NCBI GenBank assembly: GCA_023228325.1
Contig: JALOBK010000001.1
Span: 744,001 to 808,000 of the forward strand
DNA length: 64,000 nucleotides
Reading direction: 5' to 3'
Source of the DNA: a bacterium
Lineage (GTDB): Bacteria; Auribacterota; UBA6266
This document shows, piece by piece, positions 40,669-49,943 of the stretch. The stretch's first letter is position 1; each line of letters opens with the position of its first letter. The notes beneath the pieces were generated by a model. That model was not told the DNA's origin and made no database searches. It saw nothing but the letters and a program-made list of their open reading frames with translations. Position numbers and translations under genes: made by a program.

Positions 40669-43466
40669 AAGAAGCAATCACCGGTTTCGCCATAAAACAT
40701 TACAAAGCCGTAATAATAATCACCTTTCTGCTGACCCTGATACTCGGGCTGCAGATACCCAAGATCAAAATAGATACCGACCCGGAAAACATGCTTTCCG
40801 AAAAAGAATTCGTGAGGGTGTTCCACAACGAGACAAAAAAGAATTTCGCGCTGTATGACTTTATAATTTTAGGCGTCATAAACGAGGAAAATCCCAACGG
40901 GGTTTTCAATAAAGAGACCCTGTCCAAAATCTACAATATCACGGAAGACATAAAACAAATCGAGCTGAAATCCGGCGGACAGGAAACAACCAGACCGGTT
41001 ATCATAAGGGACATAATCAGCCCTTCAAATGCGGATAATATCAAAGAAGGCTCTTCCGCCGGCGAGATACGGTTCGAATGGCTTATGAGCAAACCTCCCG
41101 TGTCGGAAGAAGAATCGCTGGCAATAAGGGATGAAGCCATTGATAACCCCATGTTATACGGGACTATGGTTTCCGAAGACAAAAAAGCCTTATGTATTTA
41201 TATCCCGATAAAAAACAAAAATCTAAGCCATGCGACTTCCCTGCGGATATTCGAAATCGCCGGGAAATATCCCGGCGCGGAGAAATACCACATAACGGGG
41301 CTTCCCGTAGCCGAAGACACTTTCGGATTTGAAATGTTCAGGCAAATGGCAATATCCGCTCCCCTCGCGGGTTTGATCATATTCCTTTTAATGTGGTCTT
41401 TTTTCAGAAAAGTTAAACTCGTAATAGCGCCGATGCTTGTAGCTGTTATCACCGTGATTTCAACGATGGGATTGCTGATAGGGTCAGGATTCACCGTACA
41501 TATAATGAGTTCGATGATACCGATATTCCTTATGCCTATCGCGGTTGTCGATTCCGTCCATATATTAAGCGAATTTTTTGACAGGTATAATGTTTACAAA
41601 GACAAGAAAAAAACCATCACACACGTGATGAACCATCTCTTCATGCCGATGCTCTACACTTCCCTTACCACAACCGCCGGATTTGCTTCGCTGGCATTAA
41701 CACCCATACCTCCCGTCCAGATATTCGGCCTGTTTGTCGCAGCCGGCGTAATGCTTGCCTGGGCGCTGACGGTGCTCTTCATCCCGGCGTATACGATGCT
41801 GATAAAAGATGAATCGCTTGAAAATTTCGGCCTTCCCCGCGGTGAAGAGGAAAAAACCGCCCTAACCGGAATACTGCATAATACAGGCGATTTCATATGG
41901 AAACGGTCTAAATCAATAATCGCCGTTTCAATCATCTTAACCGGGCTCAGCATATACGGATTGAGCCTTATTAAAATAAACGATAACCCCGTCAAATGGT
42001 TCACAAAAGGGCACCGGATAAGAATAGCGGACGAGGTGCTTAACAGCCATTTCGGAGGGACATACACCGCCTACCTGATACTCGACAAAGAAGATACAGG
42101 GGAGTCTTTCATAACAAATATCCGCGGGCTTAAAGAAAAAATAGAAGCAAAAAAAACAGAGGCCTCTTCGGGAAACATAGATACACTTCTTTCATATATC
42201 GACAAGGAAAAAGACATCTTCATAAAAGAAAAGAACTATGACTACACAGAATTTACGGAGAATATAACCGGCAAATCGGAAGAATTATCGTCCGACGATG
42301 AATACCCGGACGATGTGACAGAAATAATCGAAGATGAAAACATAAACAGCCAGATATTTAAAAACCCGGTTATGCTGGAATATATGGAAAAACTGCAAAA
42401 CCATATGGCAGACTCAAAGATAGCCGGCAAATCAACCTCAGCCGCCGATCTTGTGAAAAAAGTTTACATGGAGCTGATGGGAGGAAACCGCAAATACTAC
42501 GCGATACCGCCTACAACAAAAGCTGTTGCCCAAAGCCTGTTCCAGTTTCAGAACGGCCACAAACCCGATGACCTCTGGCATCTCTTAACCCCGGACTATA
42601 AAACGGCGAACATCTGGGTCCAGATGAAAAGCGGAGATAACAAAGATATGGAAAAAGCGTTGAAACAGGTTGACAGATTTATGGAAAACAATCCCCCTCC
42701 ATTCCCCCTGGACCGCCAGTGGGCCGGACTCACATACCTTAATGTCGAATGGCAGAACAAAATGGTACACGGGATGATAAGTTCCCTGATCGGAAGTTTT
42801 ATAATCGTATTGCTGATGATGATCTTCCTTTTCCGTTCACCGCTGTGGGGCATCCTTTCAATGGTGCCTCTCTCAATAACCATACTGCTGATTTACGGGT
42901 TAATAGGTTTAACGGGGAAAGACTATGACATGCCTGTGGCCGTTCTTTCGTCTTTAACCCTGGGCCTGTCTGTTGACTTTGCCATCCATTTCCTTGAAAG
43001 GGCAAGGGCCCTTTACGCTGAAAACCAGTCTGTAGAAAAAACCCTGAAAGCCATGTTCGGGGCGCCCGCAAGGGCCATCAGCAGAAACGCTATCGTAATC
43101 GCCATAGGTTTTCTGCCTTTGCTCGCGGCTCCTCTCATCCCTTATAAAACAGTGGGTTTCTTCCTGGCAAGCATAATGGCCGTTTCATCACTGGCAACTA
43201 TCATTCTCCTTCCCGCCCTCATAAAAACTTTCGCTAAATCCCTGTTCAAACCGGCCGGGGCAAGGCGCTATGCGTGCAATTGCATAAAATGTATCATCAG
43301 CGTATCGGCGGGTATATTGATAATCACATGCCTTATACTGGATAACCCCGTCTTAAAATGGAAACTTCTGACGCTTATTTCGGCTGCAGTTATATTAACG
43401 GCAGGTGTTATATGCAACATATTTTCAAAACGGGAAGAGGAAAAACCGGATACAGAAAAAGAATAA
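40665..43466 (+). CDS. RND-superfamily exporter of the MMPL/HpnN-like group
   Basis: 933 aa with two repeats of one helix, a periplasmic domain and five helices. Sterol-sensing-domain-like motifs are VVDSVHILSEFFDRY in the first half and LGLSVDFAIHFLERARA in the second, with the proton-relay type aspartates in helix 4/10. The second periplasmic loop carries an acidic insert (about 520-560). This group moves lipids or hydrophobic compounds across the inner membrane. Downstream LolA-like and beta-barrel genes support lipid or lipoprotein-like traffic to the outer membrane. Confidence 0.9.
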   Translation: MKEAITGFAIKHYKAVIIITFLLTLILGLQIPKIKIDTDPENMLSEKEFVRVFHNETKKNFALYDFIILGVINEENPNGVFNKETLSKIYNITEDIKQIELKSGGQETTRPVIIRDIISPSNADNIKEGSSAGEIRFEWLMSKPPVSEEESLAIRDEAIDNPMLYGTMVSEDKKALCIYIPIKNKNLSHATSLRIFEIAGKYPGAEKYHITGLPVAEDTFGFEMFRQMAISAPLAGLIIFLLMWSFFRKVKLVIAPMLVAVITVISTMGLLIGSGFTVHIMSSMIPIFLMPIAVVDSVHILSEFFDRYNVYKDKKKTITHVMNHLFMPMLYTSLTTTAGFASLALTPIPPVQIFGLFVAAGVMLAWALTVLFIPAYTMLIKDESLENFGLPRGEEEKTALTGILHNTGDFIWKRSKSIIAVSIILTGLSIYGLSLIKINDNPVKWFTKGHRIRIADEVLNSHFGGTYTAYLILDKEDTGESFITNIRGLKEKIEAKKTEASSGNIDTLLSYIDKEKDIFIKEKNYDYTEFTENITGKSEELSSDDEYPDDVTEIIEDENINSQIFKNPVMLEYMEKLQNHMADSKIAGKSTSAADLVKKVYMELMGGNRKYYAIPPTTKAVAQSLFQFQNGHKPDDLWHLLTPDYKTANIWVQMKSGDNKDMEKALKQVDRFMENNPPPFPLDRQWAGLTYLNVEWQNKMVHGMISSLIGSFIIVLLMMIFLFRSPLWGILSMVPLSITILLIYGLIGLTGKDYDMPVAVLSSLTLGLSVDFAIHFLERARALYAENQSVEKTLKAMFGAPARAISRNAIVIAIGFLPLLAAPLIPYKTVGFFLASIMAVSSLATIILLPALIKTFAKSLFKPAGARRYACNCIKCIISVSAGILIITCLILDNPVLKWKLLTLISAAVILTAGVICNIFSKREEEKPDTEKE

Positions 43467-43480
43467 CAGGGGGTCTGGAA

Positions 43481-44263
43481 ATGAAAACTTTTTTTTATAT
43501 TTTTTTCGCCGTTTTCGCGGCTTTCGCAACGTTTTCGGCAGGCGAGAACGCTGATGAAATCATCAGTAAAGCCAATCTTGCCTCGTATTACCAGGGCAAT
43601 GACGGCAGGGCCGATGTTTCCATGACGATAACCGATTCACAGGGAAGAGAAAGGACTCGCGAATTTACAATATTGCGCATGGATATCGGAGACGGGAAGG
43701 ACCAGAAATTCTATGTTTATTTCCATGAACCCGCAGATGTCCGGAAAATGGTCTACATGGTGTGGAAACACGCGGGAAAAGATGACGACAGATGGCTTTA
43801 TCTTCCCGCCATGGACCTTGTAAACAGAATAGCGGCCGGAGACAAACGCTCAAGTTTTGCGGGATCAAATTTTCTTTATGAAGATGTTTCCGGACGAGGA
43901 ACGGAAGAGGATATGCATGAACTAACGGATACCACAGATAAACACTACAAAATCAGAAACACCCCCAAAGATAAACAAAATGTTGAATTCTTATATTATG
44001 ATGTCTGGATTGACAAAAGTAATTTTCTGCCCGTAAAAGCGGAATACTATGATAAACAGGGCGACAAATACCGAACAGTGGAAGCCCTGGAAATAGAAAC
44101 TATACAAGGGCATCCTACCGTCATAAAGTCAAAAGTAACAGACCTTCACACGGGAGGAAATACGGTTTCACATTTCTCAGGCATAAAATACGAGATAGGG
44201 CTTAAGGATGACATTTTCACTGAACGATACCTTAAAAGGGCTCCAAGACAATACCTGAAATGA
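43481..44263 (+). CDS. LolA-like outer-membrane lipoprotein-sorting protein
   Basis: 260 aa from the ATG at 43481 with a GGGGG ribosome site; a longer frame from 43358 overlaps the RND gene and lacks a site. Signal peptide 1-20. The half-barrel fold family PF17131 is indicated by DVSMTITDSQGRERTREFTI, DRWLYLPAMDLVNRIAAGDKRSSFAGSNF and YYDVWIDKSNFLPVKAEYYD. These proteins work with MMPL-type RND pumps and probably carry a lipid across the periplasm. Overlaps the next gene by 4 bp. Confidence 0.88.
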   Translation: MKTFFYIFFAVFAAFATFSAGENADEIISKANLASYYQGNDGRADVSMTITDSQGRERTREFTILRMDIGDGKDQKFYVYFHEPADVRKMVYMVWKHAGKDDDRWLYLPAMDLVNRIAAGDKRSSFAGSNFLYEDVSGRGTEEDMHELTDTTDKHYKIRNTPKDKQNVEFLYYDVWIDKSNFLPVKAEYYDKQGDKYRTVEALEIETIQGHPTVIKSKVTDLHTGGNTVSHFSGIKYEIGLKDDIFTERYLKRAPRQYLK

Positions 44264-45546
44264 AAAATATCATATTGCTGCCGGCAATAATATCATGTTT
44301 TTTATCCGTTCACGCCTTATCGGAAGAAGCGGAACCGCAAAAGAACGTGTTTGAAGCCTTAAAAGAAAAAATACCCGTACACGGTTTTATCGAATACGGT
44401 TACGGCAGCAGGATAACCCGCGATGACACGCAAAACCATGATACATTATACAATGAAGCGCGCCTGCGGCTTGACTACAACCACGCCTGGGATAATGTTG
44501 AGGTGCAGTTTAAAGGCGATGCCGTATATGACGGGTTCCAGGGAGAGGCCCTTTTTGACTGGAGAGAAACTTATGCGCTGGCGCTTCCGGCCGATTGGAT
44601 GGAAGCCAAACTGGGACGTCAAATACTCACATGGGGAACAGGCGATTATCTGTTTATCAATGATATGTTTCCCAAAGACTGGGTATCATTTTTCATAGGA
44701 AGAGACGATGAATACCTTAAAGCCCCCTCCAACTCCGTCAAACTGAGTTTCTTCCCCGATATTTTCGATATCAATATGGTATGGACCCCCAAATTCACCC
44801 CTGATGAATATGTCACGGGCCAAAGGCTTTCTTATTACAACCCCCTGACACAGGAACTGTCGGGAAGCCGAAACCAGATTTACGCGGAAGACCCGAAAGG
44901 AGATATCGAAAACGGGGAATTCGCCCTGAGGATATATAAAAACATCAAAGGATATGAATTTGCGGGATACGCATATAAAGGATTTTTTAAAAGGCCTGAG
45001 GGCTTCAATACGCGGTTATGGAAAAATTATTTCCCGAAGCTTGCCGTATACGGAGGCAGTGTAAGAGGAAATGTTTTCGGCGGGATAGGAAACGCGGAAT
45101 TCGGATATTATGATTCCATCGAGGACCGCGAAGGCGATAACCCCCTGATAGAAAACTCAAGCGCGAGGGGCCTGCTGGGATACACAAGGGAAATCGTCAA
45201 AGATTTTTCCGCCGGCATGCAATGGTATTTCGAATATATGAAAAACTATGATGAGTATGATGAAACTTATTTAAATGAACCCGCGCAAAAGGACCGTTTC
45301 CGGCAGCTCCTGACACTGAGGCTTACGAGATACGCAATGATGCAGAATCTTATCGTATCCCTGTTCACTTTCTATTCCCCCACGGATAACGACGCTTATT
45401 TAAGGCCGTCCGTAACTTACAGGTATAACGACCATCTCTCATTTTCCGTAGGGGGCAATATATTCCTTAAAAAATACGACCATACATTTTTCGGACAGCT
45501 TGAAGATAATACAAACATATATATCAGGGCAAGATACAGTTTCTGA
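44260..45546 (+). CDS. Outer-membrane beta-barrel protein (DUF1302/alginate-export-like)
   Basis: 428 aa with a signal peptide (1-19). Alternating aromatic strands, for example HGFIEYGYGSRI, NEARLRLDYNHAWDNVEVQF, WMEAKLGRQILTWGTGDYLF, and a C-terminal strand ending NIYIRARYSF with the terminal Phe of outer-membrane barrels. Comparable DUF1302-type barrels accompany MMPL pumps and LolA-like carriers. Third transport component of the ArsR-controlled operon. Confidence 0.85.
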   Translation: MKNIILLPAIISCFLSVHALSEEAEPQKNVFEALKEKIPVHGFIEYGYGSRITRDDTQNHDTLYNEARLRLDYNHAWDNVEVQFKGDAVYDGFQGEALFDWRETYALALPADWMEAKLGRQILTWGTGDYLFINDMFPKDWVSFFIGRDDEYLKAPSNSVKLSFFPDIFDINMVWTPKFTPDEYVTGQRLSYYNPLTQELSGSRNQIYAEDPKGDIENGEFALRIYKNIKGYEFAGYAYKGFFKRPEGFNTRLWKNYFPKLAVYGGSVRGNVFGGIGNAEFGYYDSIEDREGDNPLIENSSARGLLGYTREIVKDFSAGMQWYFEYMKNYDEYDETYLNEPAQKDRFRQLLTLRLTRYAMMQNLIVSLFTFYSPTDNDAYLRPSVTYRYNDHLSFSVGGNIFLKKYDHTFFGQLEDNTNIYIRARYSF

Positions 45547-45560
45547 AAAGGATGTCAACC

Positions 45561-45725
45561 ATGATAGTAAGAGTTGTTACCGGCATACTGATAGGCGGAT
45601 TGGCGGGCTTTGCCATAGGATATTTCGGCAAATGTTCCACGGGCGCATGCCCTATTACATCCAACCCCTATATAAGCACTGCGGTAGGCGCGGCAATAGG
45701 ATTTCTCGCGGCCTGGACAAAATAA
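45561..45725 (+). CDS. 54-aa DUF6132-like small membrane protein
   Basis: Starts 14 bp after the beta-barrel gene with an AAAGGA ribosome site. Two glycine-rich helices (about 3-20 and 38-53) flank the motif KCSTGACPITSNPY, typical of DUF6132 proteins. Function is unknown; the conserved Cys pair could bind metal or be lipid-modified. Likely the last gene of the RND operon. Confidence 0.7.
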   Translation: MIVRVVTGILIGGLAGFAIGYFGKCSTGACPITSNPYISTAVGAAIGFLAAWTK

Positions 45726-45729
45726 GAAT

Positions 45730-46185
45730 TTATTTTATCCTTTTCGCGTCAAGGATAAAGTCTTTTGCCTGCAAAAGTCTCCACCCGTCCTTATATTTCA
45801 AAAGACTTATCCTGAGTTTCGCCGAACCGTCATAGGTTTTTTGTTCAAAAACAATATATCCGTCTATCAGCTGGCCGGAAGGCAGGACCATCGATTCTTC
45901 ATGAGCTTCAAGAACATCATAATTCATAATATCTTTTTTAAAATCAGAGTTTTTAAGCTTGTCCTTTATATTTTTTAACTGGGATTTCTCGCTTATGCCG
46001 TAATTCAGTTTTGAAACATCCGCAAGGCAGTTGAGGTATGCGCCGACATCTCCTTTGTTAAGCGCGAGCCGCGATGTCTCAAAAACCGACTTCGGAGAAG
46101 ACAGATCCGGGTAATTCTCCCTGCCGCAACCCGTTAAAGCAAAAAACGCCGCAGCCGCCGCAGCCAAAAATACGCACCATTTCAT
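45730..46185 (-). CDS. Small lipoprotein, unknown
   Basis: 151 aa from the ATG at 46185, preferred over 46206 because AGGGG precedes it and the signal becomes regular. Lipobox FALTGC. The mature part resembles the DUF4878/NTF2-like lipoproteins: SSPKSVFETSRLALNKGDVGAYLNCL near the N-terminus and YKDGWRLLQAKDF near the C-terminus. Convergent with the RND operon, 4 bp from the DUF6132 stop. Confidence 0.7.
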   Translation of the reverse strand: MKWCVFLAAAAAAFFALTGCGRENYPDLSSPKSVFETSRLALNKGDVGAYLNCLADVSKLNYGISEKSQLKNIKDKLKNSDFKKDIMNYDVLEAHEESMVLPSGQLIDGYIVFEQKTYDGSAKLRISLLKYKDGWRLLQAKDFILDAKRIK

Positions 46186-46252
46186 ATCAAAACCCCTGTT
46201 TTTCAATATTTTATACCCTTATTATTTTCGATTTAGTATACTATAACTCTCT

Positions 46253-46744
46253 ATGAAAAAAAAGACTTTACCGAAAATCGCAAAACTTAAAAAAACCGAT
46301 CTGCGTCAACTCCGATCGCTTATCAGCGACATTCCCAATTTCAAGAAATTCGAAAAAGACTGCGCCCTTGAATTAATCGAATTCGCCCTGAAAAACAAAA
46401 ACCAGGACGATTATATCATATACACGGCTAAAATAAACGGTATCCCGGCCGGTTTCATAATATACGGATGGATAGACCTGACAAAAGGCTGTTACGACCT
46501 TTACTGGATAGCGGTCGATAATAATTTCCGGGATAAAGGCATCGGGAAAAGACTTATACAAAGCATGGAAAAAAAGATTAAAAAAGACAAAGGGCGGGCG
46601 GTTTTTATAGAAACATCATCCAAAACCAACTATGCATCCACGCGCATATTCTATGAAAAATGCGGATATAAAAAAGCCGCCGTTATAAAAGATTTTTACG
46701 ATAAAAACGACCATAAAATCATATACCGGAAAAATATCAGATGA
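46253..46744 (+). CDS. GNAT N-acetyltransferase
   Basis: 163 aa. The acetyl-CoA-binding motif LYWIAVDNNFRDKGIGKRLI and the following SMEKKIKKDKGRAVFIETSS and ARIF-like block STRIFYEKCGYKKAAV define a GNAT (RimI-like) acetyltransferase. The substrate is unknown. Its stop overlaps the start of the ATP-cone/uridine kinase gene (4 bp). Confidence 0.9.
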   Translation: MKKKTLPKIAKLKKTDLRQLRSLISDIPNFKKFEKDCALELIEFALKNKNQDDYIIYTAKINGIPAGFIIYGWIDLTKGCYDLYWIAVDNNFRDKGIGKRLIQSMEKKIKKDKGRAVFIETSSKTNYASTRIFYEKCGYKKAAVIKDFYDKNDHKIIYRKNIR

Positions 46745-48093
46745 CGAAAACACCCGTCAATATAGCAAAAGTTCTGAAACGTTCCGGCGCGGTCGTCCCG
46801 TTTGCCGGAGAAAGAATCCTCAACGCTATATACAAGGCCGCTATCGCCAGCGGCACCCGGGACAAAAAAACCGCGGAAATGCTCGCCGACAGGGTAATAG
46901 ACATACTGGACAACTGTTTTTCTTCCGAAAAGCCTCCCACAGTGGAAAACATCCAGGATATAGCCGAAAAAGTCCTTATCCAGAACGGGCAGGCGCAGAC
47001 AGCAAAAGCTTTTATTCTCTACAGGTATGAAAGGACCAAGGAACGCCTTGAAAAAGGAAAAAACAAAGTCGTCCCTTTCGACAAGGTCCCTTTTTATAAA
47101 ATCTACTATATTTTAAACTGGGCTATCGACCACAACCTCGAAAGAATAGAAAAAATAAATGAATATTCAAGAAAAGGCTCTTTTCCCGAACTCGTCAGCA
47201 TCTGTGAAAAAAAATACCATGAAGAAACAGCGAATGCCGCTGAGTCTATTTTAAGGAAGGGCGATGAGGTCAAGGTAATCATCATTGCCGGGCCTTCATC
47301 GTCCGGCAAAACGACAACTACCATAAAAATAAATGAAATACTTAAAAAACAGGGAAAAAGGCTTGTAACCCTGAATATAGACAACTATTTCCATGATCTC
47401 GAGCTTCACCCGAAAGACGAACACGGAGATTATGATTTTGAAACGCCCGAAGCAATTGAACTTGACCTTGTCAATACCCATATACATCAGCTGCTTGAAG
47501 GCAAGACCATAAAAATGCCGACATACAATTTCAAGACCGGGAAAAGGTCGGAAAACTTTGTCCCGCTGAAACTGAACGCGGGAGAAATAATATTAATCGA
47601 CAGCCTGCACGGCCTGAACAAAAAAATGACCGGCTCGATAGATCCGCGCATAAAATTCAACCTGTACATAGAAACCCTGCTGCAAATGAAAGACAACAAC
47701 AACGAATTTATCCGGTGGACGGATTTAAGGCTTCTCCGGCGGATGAGCCGTGATTCAAAATACAGAAGTTACAACCCGCAACAGACCCTCGAACACTGGC
47801 ATTATGTAAGAAGCAGCGAACTGAAGTACATTATTCCTTTTGTGAATTCAGCGGATTTTATAGTAAACAGCGCAATGCCGTATGAAATACCCGTAATGAA
47901 AAAAATTCTCTTAAAGGATTTCCGTTCTTTTGAAAACAGCCTTAAAAACAACCCTTCCAAAGAAGACGCTTACCTCCGGGCAAAAAGGGTGATAACCCTG
48001 CTTGAATCGTTCGAAGAAGCGCCTGATTTATCATCCATACCGCAGGATTCCGTCATCAGAGAGTTCATAGGCGGCAGCAAATACAAATATTAA
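46741..48093 (+). CDS. ATP-cone domain fused to uridine-kinase-like kinase
   Basis: 450 aa. Residues about 8-95 form an ATP-cone (VLKRSGAVVPFAGERILNAIYKA, TAKAFILYRYERTKE), the allosteric nucleotide-binding module of ribonucleotide reductases. After a linker, residues about 175-450 are a uridine/phosphoribulokinase-type kinase with P-loop IAGPSSSGKTTTT, LNIDNYFHDLE (substrate loop) and LIDSLHGLN (Walker B). The combination suggests nucleotide-regulated phosphorylation of a nucleoside or similar substrate. The TGS domain of other long uridine kinases is missing. Confidence 0.88.
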   Translation: MTKTPVNIAKVLKRSGAVVPFAGERILNAIYKAAIASGTRDKKTAEMLADRVIDILDNCFSSEKPPTVENIQDIAEKVLIQNGQAQTAKAFILYRYERTKERLEKGKNKVVPFDKVPFYKIYYILNWAIDHNLERIEKINEYSRKGSFPELVSICEKKYHEETANAAESILRKGDEVKVIIIAGPSSSGKTTTTIKINEILKKQGKRLVTLNIDNYFHDLELHPKDEHGDYDFETPEAIELDLVNTHIHQLLEGKTIKMPTYNFKTGKRSENFVPLKLNAGEIILIDSLHGLNKKMTGSIDPRIKFNLYIETLLQMKDNNNEFIRWTDLRLLRRMSRDSKYRSYNPQQTLEHWHYVRSSELKYIIPFVNSADFIVNSAMPYEIPVMKKILLKDFRSFENSLKNNPSKEDAYLRAKRVITLLESFEEAPDLSSIPQDSVIREFIGGSKYKY

Positions 48094-48096
48094 GAT

Positions 48097-49392
48097 TCAC
48101 TCCGACACGCTTACCGTTTTACTGTAAGTGGAAACATTGCCGTTCGCGTCTTCCGCAAGAACATAAATCCTGTAAATCCCTCCCGCGGAAGGCACGGTTA
48201 TATCAACCGAAGAGCCATCCCCTCCAACAGCTATAGGCACTTCCTCATTAACATAATGGGCCAGTATCCCCTCTTTTGCGGTTGACGCGAAATAGGAAAA
48301 TTTAACATCCTCATCTTCGGGTTCGGAATATTCGACTTCCGCGTGTATCTTCTCCCCGGGCTGAAGATTTTTATACCGGCTCAGGATAAGGTTCCTGACC
48401 AGAGGAGGCTGATTCTCGATCTTGCGGCCCGTGTAAAAACTCTGCATCCGGAGGTACGGGAGCTTCTTTTGAGACTTATAACTCAGATTCCACCACGTTC
48501 TCGATTCCTGGGTTGTATCACCCAGATGAAAAACATATCCGCCGAGACAATATCCTCTGTATTTTTTTATCTGTTCCGATAATCCTATATAAAGGTTAGA
48601 TTTTAACTTGTCGGAAAGCTCAACGGATTTCATATTAGCGTCTTTCGCGCTGTTCCATGGACCGTAAGGCCCGTACTCAGTGACTATGTACGGAATATCC
48701 AGCTCCTGTGTTATCTTTTTATGCGCCGCGGGCAGGCCGCCGTAGATGTTAATTCCCAGAATATCCAGGCTCGGGACATACTTTTTGACGTAATCAACCG
48801 CTGTAGTAAAAGACGTGGTGTAGATTACGGGATGATTCGGGTCTATTTTATGGACATCCCTGATAAGTTCCTCGAGAAATCTGCAGAAACCAATCCTTTC
48901 CTCTTCGTTCTTAGTAAAAAAAATAGTCTCGTTTCCCAGATTCCAGAACAATATCGCGGGATCATCCATATTCCGCTTAATATAATCCAGCGTTTCTTCC
49001 CTGCGCTCATTAACATATTTCCGATCGGTCATATAACTGCATTTGCCGTCTTCATAGACACTGTTAAACCATACCCCCGCATCAACATAAAGCCCGTATT
49101 CGCGGGCTGTCCGGAGATACCCGGCGCTTCCCTGGTCTATGCCCCATGTCCTGACGGAATTCGCTCCCATTTCTTTAGCCATAAAAAGATAATCGGTCCC
49201 GTCCTCTCCTGTGGCCCTGCCTACGCCAACGCCCTTTAAATCAAAATCTTCGCCGTTTACCGTTAACCGCCAGTTTCCCTTTGTCCCCTCGATTTTCACG
49301 ATATTCCCCGCCGAAACGTTATTCCGGCTGCCGCCGGCAAAACAACCCGCGAAGAGAAAAAGGCCCGCGCCGAGCAAATATATCAACTTCAT
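48097..49392 (-). CDS. Lipoprotein glycosidase of clan GH-A (GH2/Gel-like barrel)
   Basis: 431 aa with a lipobox LFLFAGC. The barrel (about 40-310) has MGANSVRTWG, FWNLGNETIF with acid/base Glu, and YIVTEYGPYGPW with nucleophile Glu, in the order of clan GH-A retaining glycosidases such as GH2 beta-galactosidase-like and GH72-type transglycosidases. A C-terminal beta-sandwich (about 330-431) ends in YVLAEDANGNVSTYSKTV, a fibronectin/cadherin-like Ca-binding type module. Surface or periplasmic carbohydrate processing is likely; the exact family is undetermined. Confidence 0.82.
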   Translation of the reverse strand: MKLIYLLGAGLFLFAGCFAGGSRNNVSAGNIVKIEGTKGNWRLTVNGEDFDLKGVGVGRATGEDGTDYLFMAKEMGANSVRTWGIDQGSAGYLRTAREYGLYVDAGVWFNSVYEDGKCSYMTDRKYVNERREETLDYIKRNMDDPAILFWNLGNETIFFTKNEEERIGFCRFLEELIRDVHKIDPNHPVIYTTSFTTAVDYVKKYVPSLDILGINIYGGLPAAHKKITQELDIPYIVTEYGPYGPWNSAKDANMKSVELSDKLKSNLYIGLSEQIKKYRGYCLGGYVFHLGDTTQESRTWWNLSYKSQKKLPYLRMQSFYTGRKIENQPPLVRNLILSRYKNLQPGEKIHAEVEYSEPEDEDVKFSYFASTAKEGILAHYVNEEVPIAVGGDGSSVDITVPSAGGIYRIYVLAEDANGNVSTYSKTVSVSE

Positions 49393-49433
49393 AATACACT
49401 CCTTTTTTAATATAATAATAATATCATTTAAAT

Positions 49434-49943
49434 ATGGATAATCTCAAACATCTTATAAAAACAAGAAGAAGCGTCCGGCGGTTCAAAAACAAAAACGTTC
49501 CCGGAAAAATCCTGCTTGAAATAATTGAAGCCGGGATCCAGGCTCCCAGCGGCTTGAACAATCAACCGTGGAAATTCCAGTTCATAACTGAACCCGGATT
49601 AAAAAAGACCATATCCGGATTTACTCTCAGCCGATACTCAAAAATAATATGTGAAGCTCCCGCCCTCATCCTGGTATATCTTGATGAACAGAAAATTTAC
49701 AACAGGGACAAAGACCTGATGTCCGCGGGCGCATGCATCGAAAACATGCTGCTGCGCATCCACTCAAAAAAAATCGGGGCCGTCTGGCTGGGGGAAATAC
49801 TCAATAAAAAGGATATGCTGCAGAAAATGCTGGGCAGGGAAAAAAACCTGGACCTCGCCGCGGTAATAGCCGTGGGTTACCCGGATGAAAAACCGAAACA
49901 CCCGGGGAGAAGAAAAGTATCCTCTTTTCTGTTGCGGGGTTAA
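49434..49943 (+). CDS. Nitroreductase-family flavoprotein
   Basis: 169 aa. The FMN-binding pattern is present: HLIKTRRSVRRFKNKNVP, EAGIQAPSGLNNQPWKFQFI and AGACIENMLLRIHSKKIGAVWLGE. The protein is near the minimum size for the family. Such enzymes reduce nitro compounds, quinones or related substrates with NAD(P)H. Convergent with the D-Ala-D-Ala-ligase-like gene (4-bp overlap). Confidence 0.92.
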   Translation: MDNLKHLIKTRRSVRRFKNKNVPGKILLEIIEAGIQAPSGLNNQPWKFQFITEPGLKKTISGFTLSRYSKIICEAPALILVYLDEQKIYNRDKDLMSAGACIENMLLRIHSKKIGAVWLGEILNKKDMLQKMLGREKNLDLAAVIAVGYPDEKPKHPGRRKVSSFLLRG

